A stretch of DNA of 64,000 nt, from positions 2,601,001-2,665,000 of the forward strand of contig NZ_CP067100.1 of assembly GCF_016616235.1 (NCBI RefSeq). Reading direction: 5' to 3'. The translations under genes and the position numbers were made by a program. Below are positions 8,300 through 17,669 of the stretch, piece after piece. Source of the DNA: Bradyrhizobium diazoefficiens. Lineage in GTDB: Bacteria; Pseudomonadota; Alphaproteobacteria; Rhizobiales; Xanthobacteraceae. Below the pieces are notes generated by a model. That model was not told the origin of the DNA and did not search any database. It saw only the letters and a program-made list of their open reading frames with translations. Each line of letters opens with the position of its first letter. The stretch's first letter is position 1.

Positions 8300-8584
8300 G
8301 CAATGTCGAACGGCCCCAGCTGGTGGTCGTTCCTGGAGGTGAGTCGATGTGGACAGCCGGAGCGCGAGAACGCTCGCCGCAGCGGCGATAGGCGGCCTGC
8401 ACCGGCCTCACAGCCCGCCTTCAATTATTGATTGACAGCGAAGCTACCGATCTGGCCGGTCACTTCAATCGGTTCACCGGAAAAATTTTTGCCCGGTGTG
8501 GGGGAATAAAATCGGCTATGCCGGCGGCTGTGAGCCATTCCTGATGAAGGCGTGGTTCGGGTGGGCATTTACCCGCGCACCGTC

Positions 8585-9476
8585 TCAAACGATGGGCACC
8601 ACGCCGGGATGCTTGGCCTTTTGTTCCGGCTCCACGTGAATCGAAATCATCGCGTCGTCGATTTCCGCTTTCAGAGCAGCCTCGATCCGGTCGCAGAGAT
8701 CGTGCGATTCGGAAACGGTCATGCTCCCGGGCACGACGAGATGAAAGTCAATGAAGTTTGCCCGTCCGGCATGCCGGGTCCTGAGATCATGGGCTTCGAC
8801 CGCGCCGCCCGCATGCGAGGAGATGATGTTCCGCACCTTTGCCAGTGTAGGTTCCGGCAGCGCCTCGTCCATCAGACCGCCAATGGACTCGCGCAATGAG
8901 GCGCCAACCGGTCCACAGGATGTTAATCGCGACGAGCGCTGCCACCGTCGGGTCAAGCAAGAGATAGCCCGTCAACCAGACCAGGGCCACACCGACAAGT
9001 ACCCCTGCCGATGTGACCACATCGGTCCAGAGATGCTTGGCTTCCGCGAGCAGGGCGGGAGACCGCCATTTCTGACCATAACGCCCGAGGATTACGCACC
9101 AGGACGCATTCACGGCGCTCGCACCAGAGTTAATAAGAAGACCGAGCAGGGGGGCTTCGAGCGACTTGGGTCGGGAGAAGCCCTCGTAGGCTGCGTAGAA
9201 TATGAACAGCGCTGCGAGAACGATGAGAACGCCTTCCGCGATTGCGGACAGGTATTCCACCTTATGATGATCATAAGGATGGTTTGCGTCGGCGGGCGCC
9301 GCGCTGATCCTTACCGCAGTGAATGCGAAGATAGCCGCGGCGACATTTAACGTGCTTTCAAGGGCGTCCGAATAGAGGGCCACGCTTCCGGTAACTAGAT
9401 ACGCGACATACTTCAGCAGTAATACAAGGCAGCCGACCACGATGCTGCCGGCTGCCAACTTCAAAGTGCGATTCAT
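8585..9476 (-). pseudogene. CDF family cation efflux transporter, frameshifted
   Basis: The N-terminal part (ATG 9476) has the cation diffusion facilitator membrane domain: SDALES in TM2, HPYDHHKVEY, and HLWTDVVTS in TM5. The C-terminal cytoplasmic domain (RESIGGLMDEALPEP through the metal-chaperone-like fold) is in a different frame ending at 8585. The two join if one base is removed near 8895-8900. CDF proteins export Zn, Cd, Fe, Mn or Co by proton exchange. TM2 has Glu and Asn where FieF has two Asp, so the metal is uncertain. The transporter is either inactive or carries a sequencing error. Confidence 0.75.
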
Positions 9477-9817
9477 GACTGCCCAATCGGATCGAGATGT
9501 TCGTCCGATTAAGCCGCATTTCCGGCTCAATCAACCGCGAACTTTGCTCGCGATAATCACTTGCAATTGCGAAACGGTTCAGTCGTTTGGGGTACGGGCG
9601 GCTACCCACTCCGAGCATACGGGACCGTGCCATAAATAGCTCGAGCATGGTAATTGCGGGCTCGCAGGGATTGTGAAGTTAGGACGTCCGGTTCCGCCAG
9701 AAGGTGCTTTATTGCTGGCCCACCCGAAGCTACTCTCGAGTTAATTCGTGCGGCACCCACCGTACTCCGCCACGAGCTGGGTAATCGGTGCGTTCGCTTA
9801 CTTCGGAAGGGCGACAG
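9477..9817. other. intergenic region without recognised gene
   Basis: This region separates the divergent CDF remnant and the monooxygenase gene, so it should hold both promoters. A GGAAGG ribosome binding site for the monooxygenase lies near 9804-9809. I see no clear promoter hexamers or operator. Confidence 0.3.
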
Positions 9818-11497
9818 ATGCGGGCAGTGATCATCGGCGCAGGAATGGGCGGGTTGATGACGGCATTGGCCCTGCGGCAGTCCGGCGTCTTCGCCTCGGT
9901 CGAGGTCTACGAGCAAACCAAGGTGCCGAGCACCGCAGGCGCCGGGTTGAACGTACCGCCCAACGGGGCGCGAATATGTCGTTGGCTGGGCGTTGACCTG
10001 GATGGCGGGGATCCCAGTGGCCCCGACGGGGTGATCGAGGGTGGCCGGGCTGCAATTCTGGAGTTGACACGGCAGTTCAACGCCGATGGGACGGTGACGC
10101 AGAGGCCGTTCGATCATGTCACCGCCGCAGGTGATAGCGCCGGATTTCATCATATGCACAGGCTGGACCTATTGATGTGCCTGTATAAGCGGGTGTTCGA
10201 GTTCGGTCCCGACAGCATGGCGCCATGCCCGATCACCGTGCACATGGACTCTCGGCTGACGCAGCTGCGTCAGAGCGCCGGCGAGGTAGTGGCGACCTTT
10301 GCGAACGGCCGAAGCGCCACGGGAGAGGTTCTCGTGGGTGCCGACGGGATCAACTCTGCAACATTGCAGCTGGCGTGGCCGAACCCGCGTCCGAAGCGCT
10401 GGACGGAGGTGACCTGCTTCCGTGGACTTATTCCGCGGGCGGTGGTCGCCTCGCTCCGCAAGGCTGACGGCAGCCCGCTGGACAATAATCCCATCGACTC
10501 CTTCAGCATGGACCGCCACCGGACCGAGAGGAGCGGGGCGACGACATACTGGGTGCGCGGCGGCGAGTTGTTGAACGTTTGGATCGCCCGCTACGAGCCC
10601 GACTCTGCCGCGTTCGAGCAGGAGGAGGGCGACTGGTTTCCCGTCGGTCGGAAGGAGATCATTCGCGAGGTGGGCGAGGCGTTCGATGGGAGCCCCAGCC
10701 GCGACGATTTGGTTGCTCTGGCGGGGGCGATCGTCCGTCCCACGAAGTGGGGCCTCTACGATCGCGACGCGCTCGAAACCTGGGTGCAAGGCCGCATCTG
10801 TCTGCTCGGGGACGCGGCGCACCCGATGCTGCCGACGTTTGGCCAGGGCGCTGCGCAGTCCTTCGAGGACGCCGCCGCGCTCGCCAGCGCCTTCGCGCTG
10901 CATAAGGACGACGTGGCGACGGCGCTGCTGCATTACGAGCGCGTGCGGCATTATCGCGCGACCCGTTTCCAACTCGGATCCAAATTCGCCTTCGACCATT
11001 TGCGCGCCAAGGACACCGCTGAGCAGAAGGCGCTACTTGAGAAAATCGACGAGCGTGTGAGCCCTGCCTTTGCCCACGACAAGCGCGGTGGCGAGGACGA
11101 CTCCTGGATCTATGCGTACGATGCCCGCAACATCGGCGCCGAATTGCCTCCCAAGAGATTGGGGCCGTGGGACTTCCGCCGCGCCGCAAAGGCCAACTAC
11201 CCCGCGACCACGAGCGAGCTCTGGACACCGGCTGCTCCCGCCAGGGCTCCACGCCCGGTCACGCGCGAAGAAGTCGCCCGGCACAAAACGCGCGACGACT
11301 GCTGGGTCATCATCCGGGCAAAAGTCTACGATATCACGGAGTGGGCACCCCATCACCCCGGTGGCGCAGGAATCGCCCGCATGTATGCCGGCAAGGAAGC
11401 TACTGCCGAATTCGGTGACTATCACAGTCCTGAAGCTGTCGCCCACATGTCGCATTTCTTTATCGGCGACCTCGTCGGCGCTCCAACACCTGCGTGA
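9818..11497 (+). CDS. FAD-dependent monooxygenase fused to a cytochrome b5-like domain
   Basis: A 559-residue protein. The first about 400 residues are a group A flavin hydroxylase (salicylate/6-hydroxynicotinate hydroxylase type). The dinucleotide fold is at IIGAGMGG (5-12), the DG motif VGADG is near 172, and the GD motif GDAAHPMLP is near 330. Residues about 480-555 form a cytochrome b5-like heme domain with the HPGG motif at 513-516 and a second likely heme ligand at His536. The start at 9818 has a GGAAGG site. Flavin hydroxylases normally take electrons straight from NAD(P)H. A fused b5 domain is unusual and may supply or accept electrons. The substrate is not predictable. Confidence 0.85.
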   Translation: MRAVIIGAGMGGLMTALALRQSGVFASVEVYEQTKVPSTAGAGLNVPPNGARICRWLGVDLDGGDPSGPDGVIEGGRAAILELTRQFNADGTVTQRPFDHVTAAGDSAGFHHMHRLDLLMCLYKRVFEFGPDSMAPCPITVHMDSRLTQLRQSAGEVVATFANGRSATGEVLVGADGINSATLQLAWPNPRPKRWTEVTCFRGLIPRAVVASLRKADGSPLDNNPIDSFSMDRHRTERSGATTYWVRGGELLNVWIARYEPDSAAFEQEEGDWFPVGRKEIIREVGEAFDGSPSRDDLVALAGAIVRPTKWGLYDRDALETWVQGRICLLGDAAHPMLPTFGQGAAQSFEDAAALASAFALHKDDVATALLHYERVRHYRATRFQLGSKFAFDHLRAKDTAEQKALLEKIDERVSPAFAHDKRGGEDDSWIYAYDARNIGAELPPKRLGPWDFRRAAKANYPATTSELWTPAAPARAPRPVTREEVARHKTRDDCWVIIRAKVYDITEWAPHHPGGAGIARMYAGKEATAEFGDYHSPEAVAHMSHFFIGDLVGAPTPA

Positions 11498-11509
11498 CTG
11501 GCCAGTCAC
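11494..11509. repeat. 16-bp perfect palindrome over a stop codon
   Basis: The 16 bases 11494-11509 read the same on both strands and include the TGA of the monooxygenase-b5 gene. As RNA it could fold back only without a loop, so a protein-binding site or a chance palindrome are both possible. Confidence 0.3.
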
Positions 11510-11724
11510 TAGCTCGCCGACCCAAATCGGACTTCCGGGTTGACCATAAGCGATGCGCCAGTGAGGACGGGGGTTGGGACGCGAGGGTCGCTTTAGTCAA
11601 CATATTTGGTAAACTGTGCAGGGAAATGGACGGGTGGATCAGCACAACCCGCCGCCGACGCCTTCCGTAGCAAGCGCCTGCGAGACAGCGAGCCTCTTTG
11701 CAAGAATGACAGGGACTATAGCTT

Positions 11725-11897
11725 GAATCTACCCTCACTTGCCCGGAGTGCGGCCATCAAGAAATGCCTGTCGGTTTTATTATGACTGCGAGGGCTGCGG
11801 AAAGCGCCTCAAACCCCTCGCCAGCGATTGTTGTGTGTTCTGCTCCTATCGATCAATGCCGTGTCCGCCGATCCAAAGCGGTGGTTGTTGCAATTAA
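11725..11897 (+). pseudogene. small Cys-rich zinc-ribbon protein remnant (GDCC type)
   Basis: Frame one encodes Thr-Cys-Pro-Glu-Cys-Gly-His. After a deletion near 11765-11780 the adjacent frame encodes YYDCEGCGKRLKP, then DCCVFCSYRSMPCPPIQ and ends in TAA at 11895-11897. I know this pattern as a short rhizobial/proteobacterial protein with several Cys-x2-Cys knuckles, usually ending PCPPIQ plus a Cys pair. The missing bases, and the lack of an ATG before the first Cys knuckle, mark it as a decayed copy. Confidence 0.6.
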
Positions 11898-12260
11898 GCG
11901 TCCAGGACCGCGAGAAAGCCAGCGGTAGGAGCTTCAAATTTTTCATGATTGGACCGGACATCTCGAAAAGCGGAGTGCCATCAGAACTTAAGCTCAACTG
12001 CCATTCTCCATGTTGGCCAAGCCAGAGGAGTATGCCGAGCAGAAGCAACTTGCGCTGGCGAACACGAGTGTGAGGCCGCTCCGGTGTCTCGCTCTATGAA
12101 GATCGCGGGCGACGAGGCGCACGTAGCTCTATATCGATGCCCGCTCAATTCGCTCGCGGCTAAGCGGCAGGTCTCTTATCCGTTTGCCAATCGGATCGTG
12201 TCCCGTTGCGTGGTGTAGCTGGCGGCGGGTCACCGCGTTCACCGGCATGGGCCGGGCTGA
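11898..12260. other. no gene recognised
   Basis: Only short frames of non-conserved composition occur here. The stretch lies between a decayed Cys-rich gene and an IS256 transposase tail and looks like degraded DNA. Confidence 0.35.
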
Positions 12261-12383
12261 TCAGCTTGTGATAGCCTGAAGGCTGACGGTTGGATCATCG
12301 CTCAACGGCGCGATGGTCTCCAGCGTCATGTAGCGGGCACGCTGGATGGCCCATTCATCGTTCTGTTCGAGCAGGATCGCACC
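12261..12383 (-). mobile_element. IS256-family transposase C-terminal fragment
   Basis: The reading frame encodes [21 protein letters not shown] and ends shortly after a Thr-Val-Ser-Leu stretch at TGA 12261-12263. This is the typical C-terminus of IS256/mutator-type transposases in Rhizobiales. The upstream catalytic part is absent, so only a tail is left. The fragment begins exactly where the small gene 12355-12456 loses its natural sequence, which points to past insertion followed by deletion. Confidence 0.7.
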
Positions 12384-12456
12384 GAAAAATGAGGAACGAT
12401 GCCGCGAGCAGGGCGAGTGTTGCGCCAATCACTATCCGGCTACGTGCAAAAATCAT
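12355..12456 (-). pseudogene. N-terminal remnant of a membrane/secreted protein downstream of soxZ
   Basis: An ATG at 12456 with AAGGAG ten bases upstream begins a short basic stretch and a hydrophobic helix (about residues 8-24). After the helix the frame enters the IS256 fragment and stops at 12355. I infer the 5' end of a sox-linked gene, such as a cytochrome or thiol-redox protein, whose body was lost to the transposon. It overlaps the 3' end of soxZ by 17 bases. Confidence 0.5.
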
Positions 12457-12826
12457 GGTAGCAGGACTCCTTGGCAGGTCGCCAGCGAAGCGTCAACGCG
12501 CCTCGTAAGGTGACAGCCCTCTCTTCCGCGGTGATTACGGTGCCGTCGTCGCCGGTCCAGGTGAAATTGAAGAGGCCGCTCTCATCGACCCGTACCGAAA
12601 ACACGAGATATGGATTGGCGGCTACGGCCGGTTCGAGGTCGCAGGCAAATACGGGCTTTCCGTTGAAGCTGCACAAAAACCGATTAATGATCTTGCGCGG
12701 AATGACTTTGCCAGCCTGATCGCGGCGCAGGCCATTCTCCATTTCGTGCGCGACGAGGGTTTTGATCCGAATGATCTCTCCTTTGCGGATCTGATCGGGA
12801 ATCTTGATGCGTGGCTTGTTGGTCAC
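12440..12826 (-). CDS. soxZ: SoxZ, sulfur-carrier complex subunit
   Basis: SoxZ pairs with SoxY to form the periplasmic carrier on which thiosulfate and sulfide are oxidised. The 128-residue product has the SoxZ pattern: PRIKIP at the start, LVAHEMENGLRRD, INRFLCSFNGKPVF and FTWTGDDGTV near the end. Translation probably begins at a GTG (12826) behind AGGAGGTG. The protein is some 20 residues longer than usual. The extra C-terminal residues overlap the start of the next, truncated gene. SoxY ends 19 bases upstream, so the two are one operon. Confidence 0.88.
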   Translation of the reverse strand: MTNKPRIKIPDQIRKGEIIRIKTLVAHEMENGLRRDQAGKVIPRKIINRFLCSFNGKPVFACDLEPAVAANPYLVFSVRVDESGLFNFTWTGDDGTVITAEERAVTLRGALTLRWRPAKESCYHDFCT

Positions 12827-12845
12827 AAACACCTCCTGAAATGGC

Positions 12846-13301
12846 TCAGCCGCCGCAACCGCCGATGGTGACCTTGATCTGCCTTTGAGCCGTAAGGATT
12901 CGGTTCTCGCTGGTCCTGGCCAGGACCTGAATGGTCTGCGTGCCCGCAAGCCGGATCCGGGTCGCGACCATTGCCCGTCCGCTCATGGGCGTGAAATGAA
13001 ATCTGGCAATGCGCGGCCAGGGGTTGGCCTCGGCGACCACGAGCACTTCGACGACGTGGCTTTCGGGTGTCATCGGGTGGTCGATATCGACCGCGAGCGG
13101 GACGGCATTGCCATTTTCCGCGATCTCCGGCAGATCGATTGCGATCCTGCCGGCGTCGGGGATGACGCCGGCTGTGAACCTGGCAATCTCGGCGGCCGCG
13201 TCAGCCGGTGCGGAATCGGCCGGGCTCAGCGTGCCAGCCGCAGCAATGGCAGTCAGTTGAGTTGCACTGGGCAGGACCTCGCGGCGCGAAATGGATTGCA
13301 T
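12846..13301 (-). CDS. soxY: SoxY, thiosulfate-carrier protein
   Basis: SoxY carries the sulfur substrate on a C-terminal Cys. The 151-residue product ends in the diagnostic GGCGG motif with the reactive Cys third from the end. The start (ATG 13301, AAGGAG upstream) gives an N-terminus with SRREVL followed by a moderately hydrophobic stretch, a Tat-type export signal. It forms an operon with soxZ. No soxA, soxX, soxB or soxCD is in the window, so this pair either works with genes elsewhere or in another sulfur-transfer role. Confidence 0.9.
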   Translation of the reverse strand: MQSISRREVLPSATQLTAIAAAGTLSPADSAPADAAAEIARFTAGVIPDAGRIAIDLPEIAENGNAVPLAVDIDHPMTPESHVVEVLVVAEANPWPRIARFHFTPMSGRAMVATRIRLAGTQTIQVLARTSENRILTAQRQIKVTIGGCGG

Positions 13302-13324
13302 GGGTGCTCCTTCAGTAGCGCGCA

Positions 13325-13491
13325 TCATCGCCAGAACGGCGTATTGGCCTGCTCGAGGGCCTCTTCGCGGGTGAGCCCGAGGTCGGCAAGCAGGTGTGGG
13401 TCATCGCGATTGCCCGTAGGCCGGCGCGCTGGTGGCTTCGCTCGCTGCAAGCAAGCAATCGGTCGAGCAGAGCGTGCCATGAATTGCTTTG
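13325..13491 (-). pseudogene. DUF1127-type small protein, frameshifted
   Basis: One frame encodes WHALLDRLLACSERSHQRAG followed by LRAIA. The neighbouring frame encodes DDPHLLADLGLTREEALE followed by a terminal PFWR. Together these make a complete DUF1127-like protein (Arg-rich helix, then LADLGLTRE and a terminal PFWR), joined if a shift near 13405 is corrected. DUF1127 proteins are short, Arg-rich and include RNA- and phosphate-related regulators. The intact-looking C-terminal frame stops at 13325, just before soxY. Confidence 0.6.
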
Positions 13492-13578
13492 ATGACCCTT
13501 GGACGTCGTGGCGCGCCAAAGCCGGGGAAGGTGAGCGCTGCTGGCAAAACGCGTTGACATCGAACCCCTCCTAAACCC

Positions 13579-14535
<957 letters not shown>

Positions 14536-14631
14536 CTGAAAATGACGATGCGACGAAATAAGCTGAGCGGCCGATCGCTATCGTAGTTTGAACGCTTGGC
14601 CCGGCTTTGCGTGCTTAAGGCGGAGTATTCG

Positions 14632-15042
14632 ATGGATGCATGGACTGTGACAATTGTTGCCGCGGGAGTGCTCTGCGCCGAGGCGCTGGCTGTCGCCGAT
14701 GCAGATGCCGAGACGCTCGTGCTCGAGTGCTCGATTGGCGGTCAAGAGACATCAGCGCCTTTCGAAGTCGACTTGACGGGCAGAACCATGAACACTGGAA
14801 AGGGTGTGGTGGCGGCGGAAGTGACCAGCCGCGCCTTCAAGTGGCACGAGGAAGGCATTTTACGAACTGTCGATAGGAATAGGTACATGGTGTTTTCGTC
14901 AGTTGCCCGATGGTTCATCTTTTCAGATCGGGACGTGCTGCCCAGCGGAGAGATGACGAGCCCGCTTGTGGTCGCTGACGGCATACGCGCGTTGGGGCCA
15001 ACGCATTTCACAGATCTACGCTGCGGCGGTGCAAGCGAATGA
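14632..15042 (+). CDS. hypothetical secreted protein (136 aa)
   Basis: The ATG at 14632 has GGAG upstream. The first about 23 residues form a hydrophobic, Ala-rich stretch resembling a signal peptide. The mature part is beta-rich in appearance (alternating hydrophobics, short Thr/Val strands) and has two Cys (LECSIG near the start and DLRCGG near the end) that could form a disulfide. I do not recognise the family. It lies downstream of the LysR gene with about 100 bases between. Confidence 0.5.
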   Translation: MDAWTVTIVAAGVLCAEALAVADADAETLVLECSIGGQETSAPFEVDLTGRTMNTGKGVVAAEVTSRAFKWHEEGILRTVDRNRYMVFSSVARWFIFSDRDVLPSGEMTSPLVVADGIRALGPTHFTDLRCGGASE

Positions 15043-15107
15043 GCGCGAAATCCCCGAACCGAAGCTGAAGCAAATCGTTAGCGTTCAGCCAAATGGAGGA
15101 GGAACGC

Positions 15108-15377
15108 ATGCGCAGTCTCGCGATGATAACGGCAATACTGCTGTCCTGTGGTCTCGGTCTCGCCTGCGCCGAGGAGACGGGAAGAACTAGACGTTGACGA
15201 AGATCCGCGCGACCGAGGCCAACAACGCCCGTGCTTGCCGTGGATGGCGCCGGTGCGGCCGTGGTGACCGCAGAGCCGAGCAAGGGCCCAGCTTTCATAG
15301 CGGGAAATCAACCGGTCACCGAGGAGCAGGTCCGGCAAAAGCTCCAGTCGGACGGCCCTAGCGAGCTATGCTACTGA
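15108..15377 (+). pseudogene. decayed PepSY-like small secreted protein
   Basis: A strong GGAGGAGG site precedes an ATG and a good signal peptide (MRSLAMITAILLSCG onward), but the frame stops after 29 codons. The middle part is readable in another frame (LTKIRATEANN). After a second shift the first frame resumes with AGNQPVTEEQVRQKL, typical of the start of PepSY-like helices in small rhizobial exported proteins. It ends early at TGA 15375-15377. Two compensating shifts and a short end mark a pseudogene. Confidence 0.5.
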
Positions 15378-15747
15378 AAGTAGATTATGGTTTGAGACAA
15401 CGGTCTTGCCAAGCAGAAGCGAACGAGTCGAGCGCTCCCTAAGCTAAAACGAGTGTGGTCGAGCCCACGGGCTCGCGTTTGGAAATGTCCGGATGTGGCC
15501 CTTAGCTGAACAAGGTCGACCCCGTTGCGATGTCGGCTATCGGAGGGAGACCGGAAGCCGCGCTGCGCTTGCCGTGACCGCTGCTTGTGACCCGAAGCGG
15601 ACCGTCGCAGCTGCCGAGAATACGTTGTCCCTGAGGGAGTGAATGCGATTATTTTGTTGCGCCGCAACTTGCACTGGTGCTCTTCAACGTGTTTGATTAG
15701 CGCCTTTCAAACAGCGCCTTGCGCGCTCATTTCAGCGGGAGAAGAGG
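15378..15747. other. intergenic DNA with a possible interspersed motif
   Basis: No gene is seen. The sequence around 15485-15610 contains words such as ATGTCCGGATGTGGCCC and GACCCGAAGCGGAC. These resemble a frequent non-coding 'CCGCTTCTGGCCC/AAGCGGAC' element of rhizobial genomes, and a partial second copy lies near 16565. The similarity is by eye only. Confidence 0.25.
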
Positions 15748-16119
15748 ATGTTTCAATTAGCAGCCGCCTTTTTATTCGCACTCACCGTCTCCGCAAACGC
15801 CCAGACAAATCGCCAGGAGTTAAAGCGCGCCGATCTAACCGGCACGGACATGGAGATCATCGTAAGCGTGGTCGACGTGCCGCCCGGTAACGAACTGGCA
15901 AGACATACCCACCACGGAGAAGAGGCCGTATACGTTCTCGAAGGCGCCACCCTGGCCCTTCCCGATGGCAAAGAGGTGCCGTTTCCGACTGGCCGGGTCT
16001 CGATCAACACGCGCGACGTCCCCCACGCCGGCTTCAAGATTGCCGGAGACAAGACGCTCAAGATGTTGACCGTCCATATCGTCGACAAAGGCAAGCCGCT
16101 TGTCGAGCCCGCGAAGTGA
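15748..16119 (+). CDS. secreted cupin-domain protein
   Basis: A 123-residue exported protein: signal peptide to about residue 18 (NAQ cleavage), then a single small cupin barrel. The first cupin motif is HTHHGEEAVYVLEG (His, His, Glu metal ligands) and the second contains DVPHAGFK. Such proteins bind a divalent metal and may act as a small dioxygenase/isomerase or sensor. The reaction is not predictable. GGGAGAAGAGG before the ATG is a good ribosome binding site. Confidence 0.8.
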   Translation: MFQLAAAFLFALTVSANAQTNRQELKRADLTGTDMEIIVSVVDVPPGNELARHTHHGEEAVYVLEGATLALPDGKEVPFPTGRVSINTRDVPHAGFKIAGDKTLKMLTVHIVDKGKPLVEPAK

Positions 16120-16262
16120 CTTGAACCCTCCGATTTCAGGAGCGGCATGCGATGAGCGTTGCGCTGCCTGAAGAGAGCGAGACCCAACATCCTTGAGGGA
16201 GTGGACTCGACAATCGTTCACAAATGACGTTCTCCGGCTGAACGAGGCTGGAGGCGTTATCC

Positions 16263-16526
16263 GTGAGCAGAGTTTTACTTGGGGCATTTCTCGCAGTTTT
16301 TGCGACCGCGACCGAAGCTGCGTGCAACCGGACTTACATTGAGGCTGCCATAGATCAACGGGTGCCAAGGTGGGCTCTCAAATTTCGCGAAGCCTGTCGC
16401 ATCGACAACATCTGTACGCTCTGTGGCAGTTTCGACGGTCGCGAATACCGAGCGTGTGTCATGGAAGAAGTAGAGGCCATGGTAGGTCGGGCTCGGAACG
16501 CTGTCAGGAGGTTTCTAATTCCGTGA
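16263..16526 (+). CDS. small secreted Cys-containing protein
   Basis: The frame starts at GTG 16263 with a short signal peptide (VLLGAFLAVFATATEA) and an 87-residue product. The mature part has Cys residues at the start (AACNRTY) and in CRIDNICTLCGSF and ACVMEE, enough for two disulfides. The rest is helical with basic residues near the end. The family is unknown. The gene is about 140 bases from the cupin gene and may be transcribed with it. Confidence 0.5.
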   Translation: MSRVLLGAFLAVFATATEAACNRTYIEAAIDQRVPRWALKFREACRIDNICTLCGSFDGREYRACVMEEVEAMVGRARNAVRRFLIP

Positions 16527-16657
16527 CGAGCCCCTGCCCTGAGGGGAGTAGACGTTATCTTTCCTTCCGCTTCTGGCCCATCAGCGAAGTCGCGGCACAC
16601 GTCACTCCGCTTAGCAGCGCGGAGCTGACTGGATTTGCTGATTCTGATGTTAGTTCT

Positions 16658-16915
16658 TCACCGAACTTCTGTGGTCTGCCCCGTTAGCCGCACATACGTG
16701 CCGCTCTCATGCAGCTCTAGCCAGCCTCGCTCCTGCGCCAGCGCGACTGCGTCGCGGAATTGTTCGCCGGTCCCGCCTTGCTTCAGAAAGGGCACATTGA
16801 TGAGCTCGATGAAGATGCGCCCATCCTGCACAGGCTGGATGCTGGAGGCGATCTCAACCAGCTTGCGACCGGCGTTTTCCGGGTCGGCCAACGGGCGAGC
16901 AGAAGCGCATTTCAT
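16658..16915 (-). CDS. conserved rhizobial hypothetical protein (85 aa)
   Basis: The product contains NAGRKLVEIASSIQPVQDGR and ends with GWLELHESGTYVRLT, a pattern I know from a short rhizobial hypothetical family. It has a helical N-terminal half and a winged-helix-like C-terminal half. The chosen start is ATG 16915; an upstream ATG at 16957 would add 14 residues. A truncated relative is fused to the zinc-binding gene near 3232-3320. The function is unknown. Confidence 0.6.
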   Translation of the reverse strand: MKCASARPLADPENAGRKLVEIASSIQPVQDGRIFIELINVPFLKQGGTGEQFRDAVALAQERGWLELHESGTYVRLTGQTTEVR

Positions 16916-16982
16916 GGTAGCGATCGATACATTGAGTCGCCGTAGCTGACCAACCAAATGCGCGCGCCAGCATTCGATGAAG

Positions 16983-17159
16983 TTACTTCGGCTCGTGCTT
17001 GCCAGCTAATTCGCGAGCCGCCAAGCTAAGCTCCAGCTCTCTGAGTTGTTCAACCAAGTGTTCTACGATCTCTTCACAGTCAAATGGCGTCAGTGACTGT
17101 ACGCCGCGCAATGCCAATTGATTCTGAAGGATCCTCGCCATCATGGCTTTAACGCTCAT
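16983..17159 (-). CDS. small helical hypothetical protein (58 aa)
   Basis: An intact 58-codon frame (MSVKAMMARILQNQLALRG start) ends at TAA 16983-16985. The product is two helices: Met/Leu-rich, then a Glu/Leu-rich stretch with heptad-like spacing (EHLVEQLRELELSLAAREL). It has one Cys and no membrane segment. It lies just upstream of, and on the same strand as, 16658-16915, so the two may be co-transcribed. I recall similar short rhizobial proteins but no function. Confidence 0.5.
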   Translation of the reverse strand: MSVKAMMARILQNQLALRGVQSLTPFDCEEIVEHLVEQLRELELSLAARELAGKHEPK

Positions 17160-17285
17160 GGGCCTTCATCCGGAAATTAGTTGGTCACAAAAAATCAATC
17201 TCAAGTAGATGCCAAACATCAGGCACATGCAATGTCCGTAAAATTACGGGAAATTGCACCGGCGGGAGGAAGAAAAGTTGCTGGG

Positions 17286-17420
17286 CTACTTCTTAACCAG
17301 CATTCCAACCGCCCGCGCCATTCGCCTGACTGATCCGGCGTGGCGGCCCAGTTCGGCGGCTATCTTCGATGCGCCAAATCCCTGCCGGGCGAGTGTGATC
17401 AAGCGTCGGACCTCCTGCTC
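17286..17420 (-). pseudogene. small helix-turn-helix protein, 5' end lost
   Basis: Forty-four codons (EQEVRRLITLARQGFGASKI, then AAELGRHAGSVRRMARAVGM) make a typical homeodomain-like helix-turn-helix seen in short rhizobial proteins. The frame is blocked upstream by a TGA at 17424-17426, where homologues would have Trp or another residue, and no start codon with a ribosome binding site is available. I infer a nonsense-mutated copy. Confidence 0.45.
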
Positions 17421-17669
17421 GGCTCATTGCTTCGGCTTTGCGTTTTTATGGTGCGGCCTTGCGACTTTGCACCAGTTAAGCAGTGAGCCGAGCAGCCAAC
17501 ACTTGGGAAATTTACGGGTGCCCTCGTGCGCGTAAACATCGCGGCGAGCATGGTTGGAATGTTCGAGCGCCGACGATTAGAGCCATGCTGGCTTGGATTG
17601 CGTGATCGAACACGCCAGAAAGCTGCAGGGTCAGAGATAGACATCCGGCGAGCTGCTAAACTCCGTTTG

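Noticed and set aside
15485..16590. CRISPR-like or structured repeats from the AAGCGGAC-type words
   Set aside because: Only two imperfect occurrences about 1 kb apart, without regular spacing.
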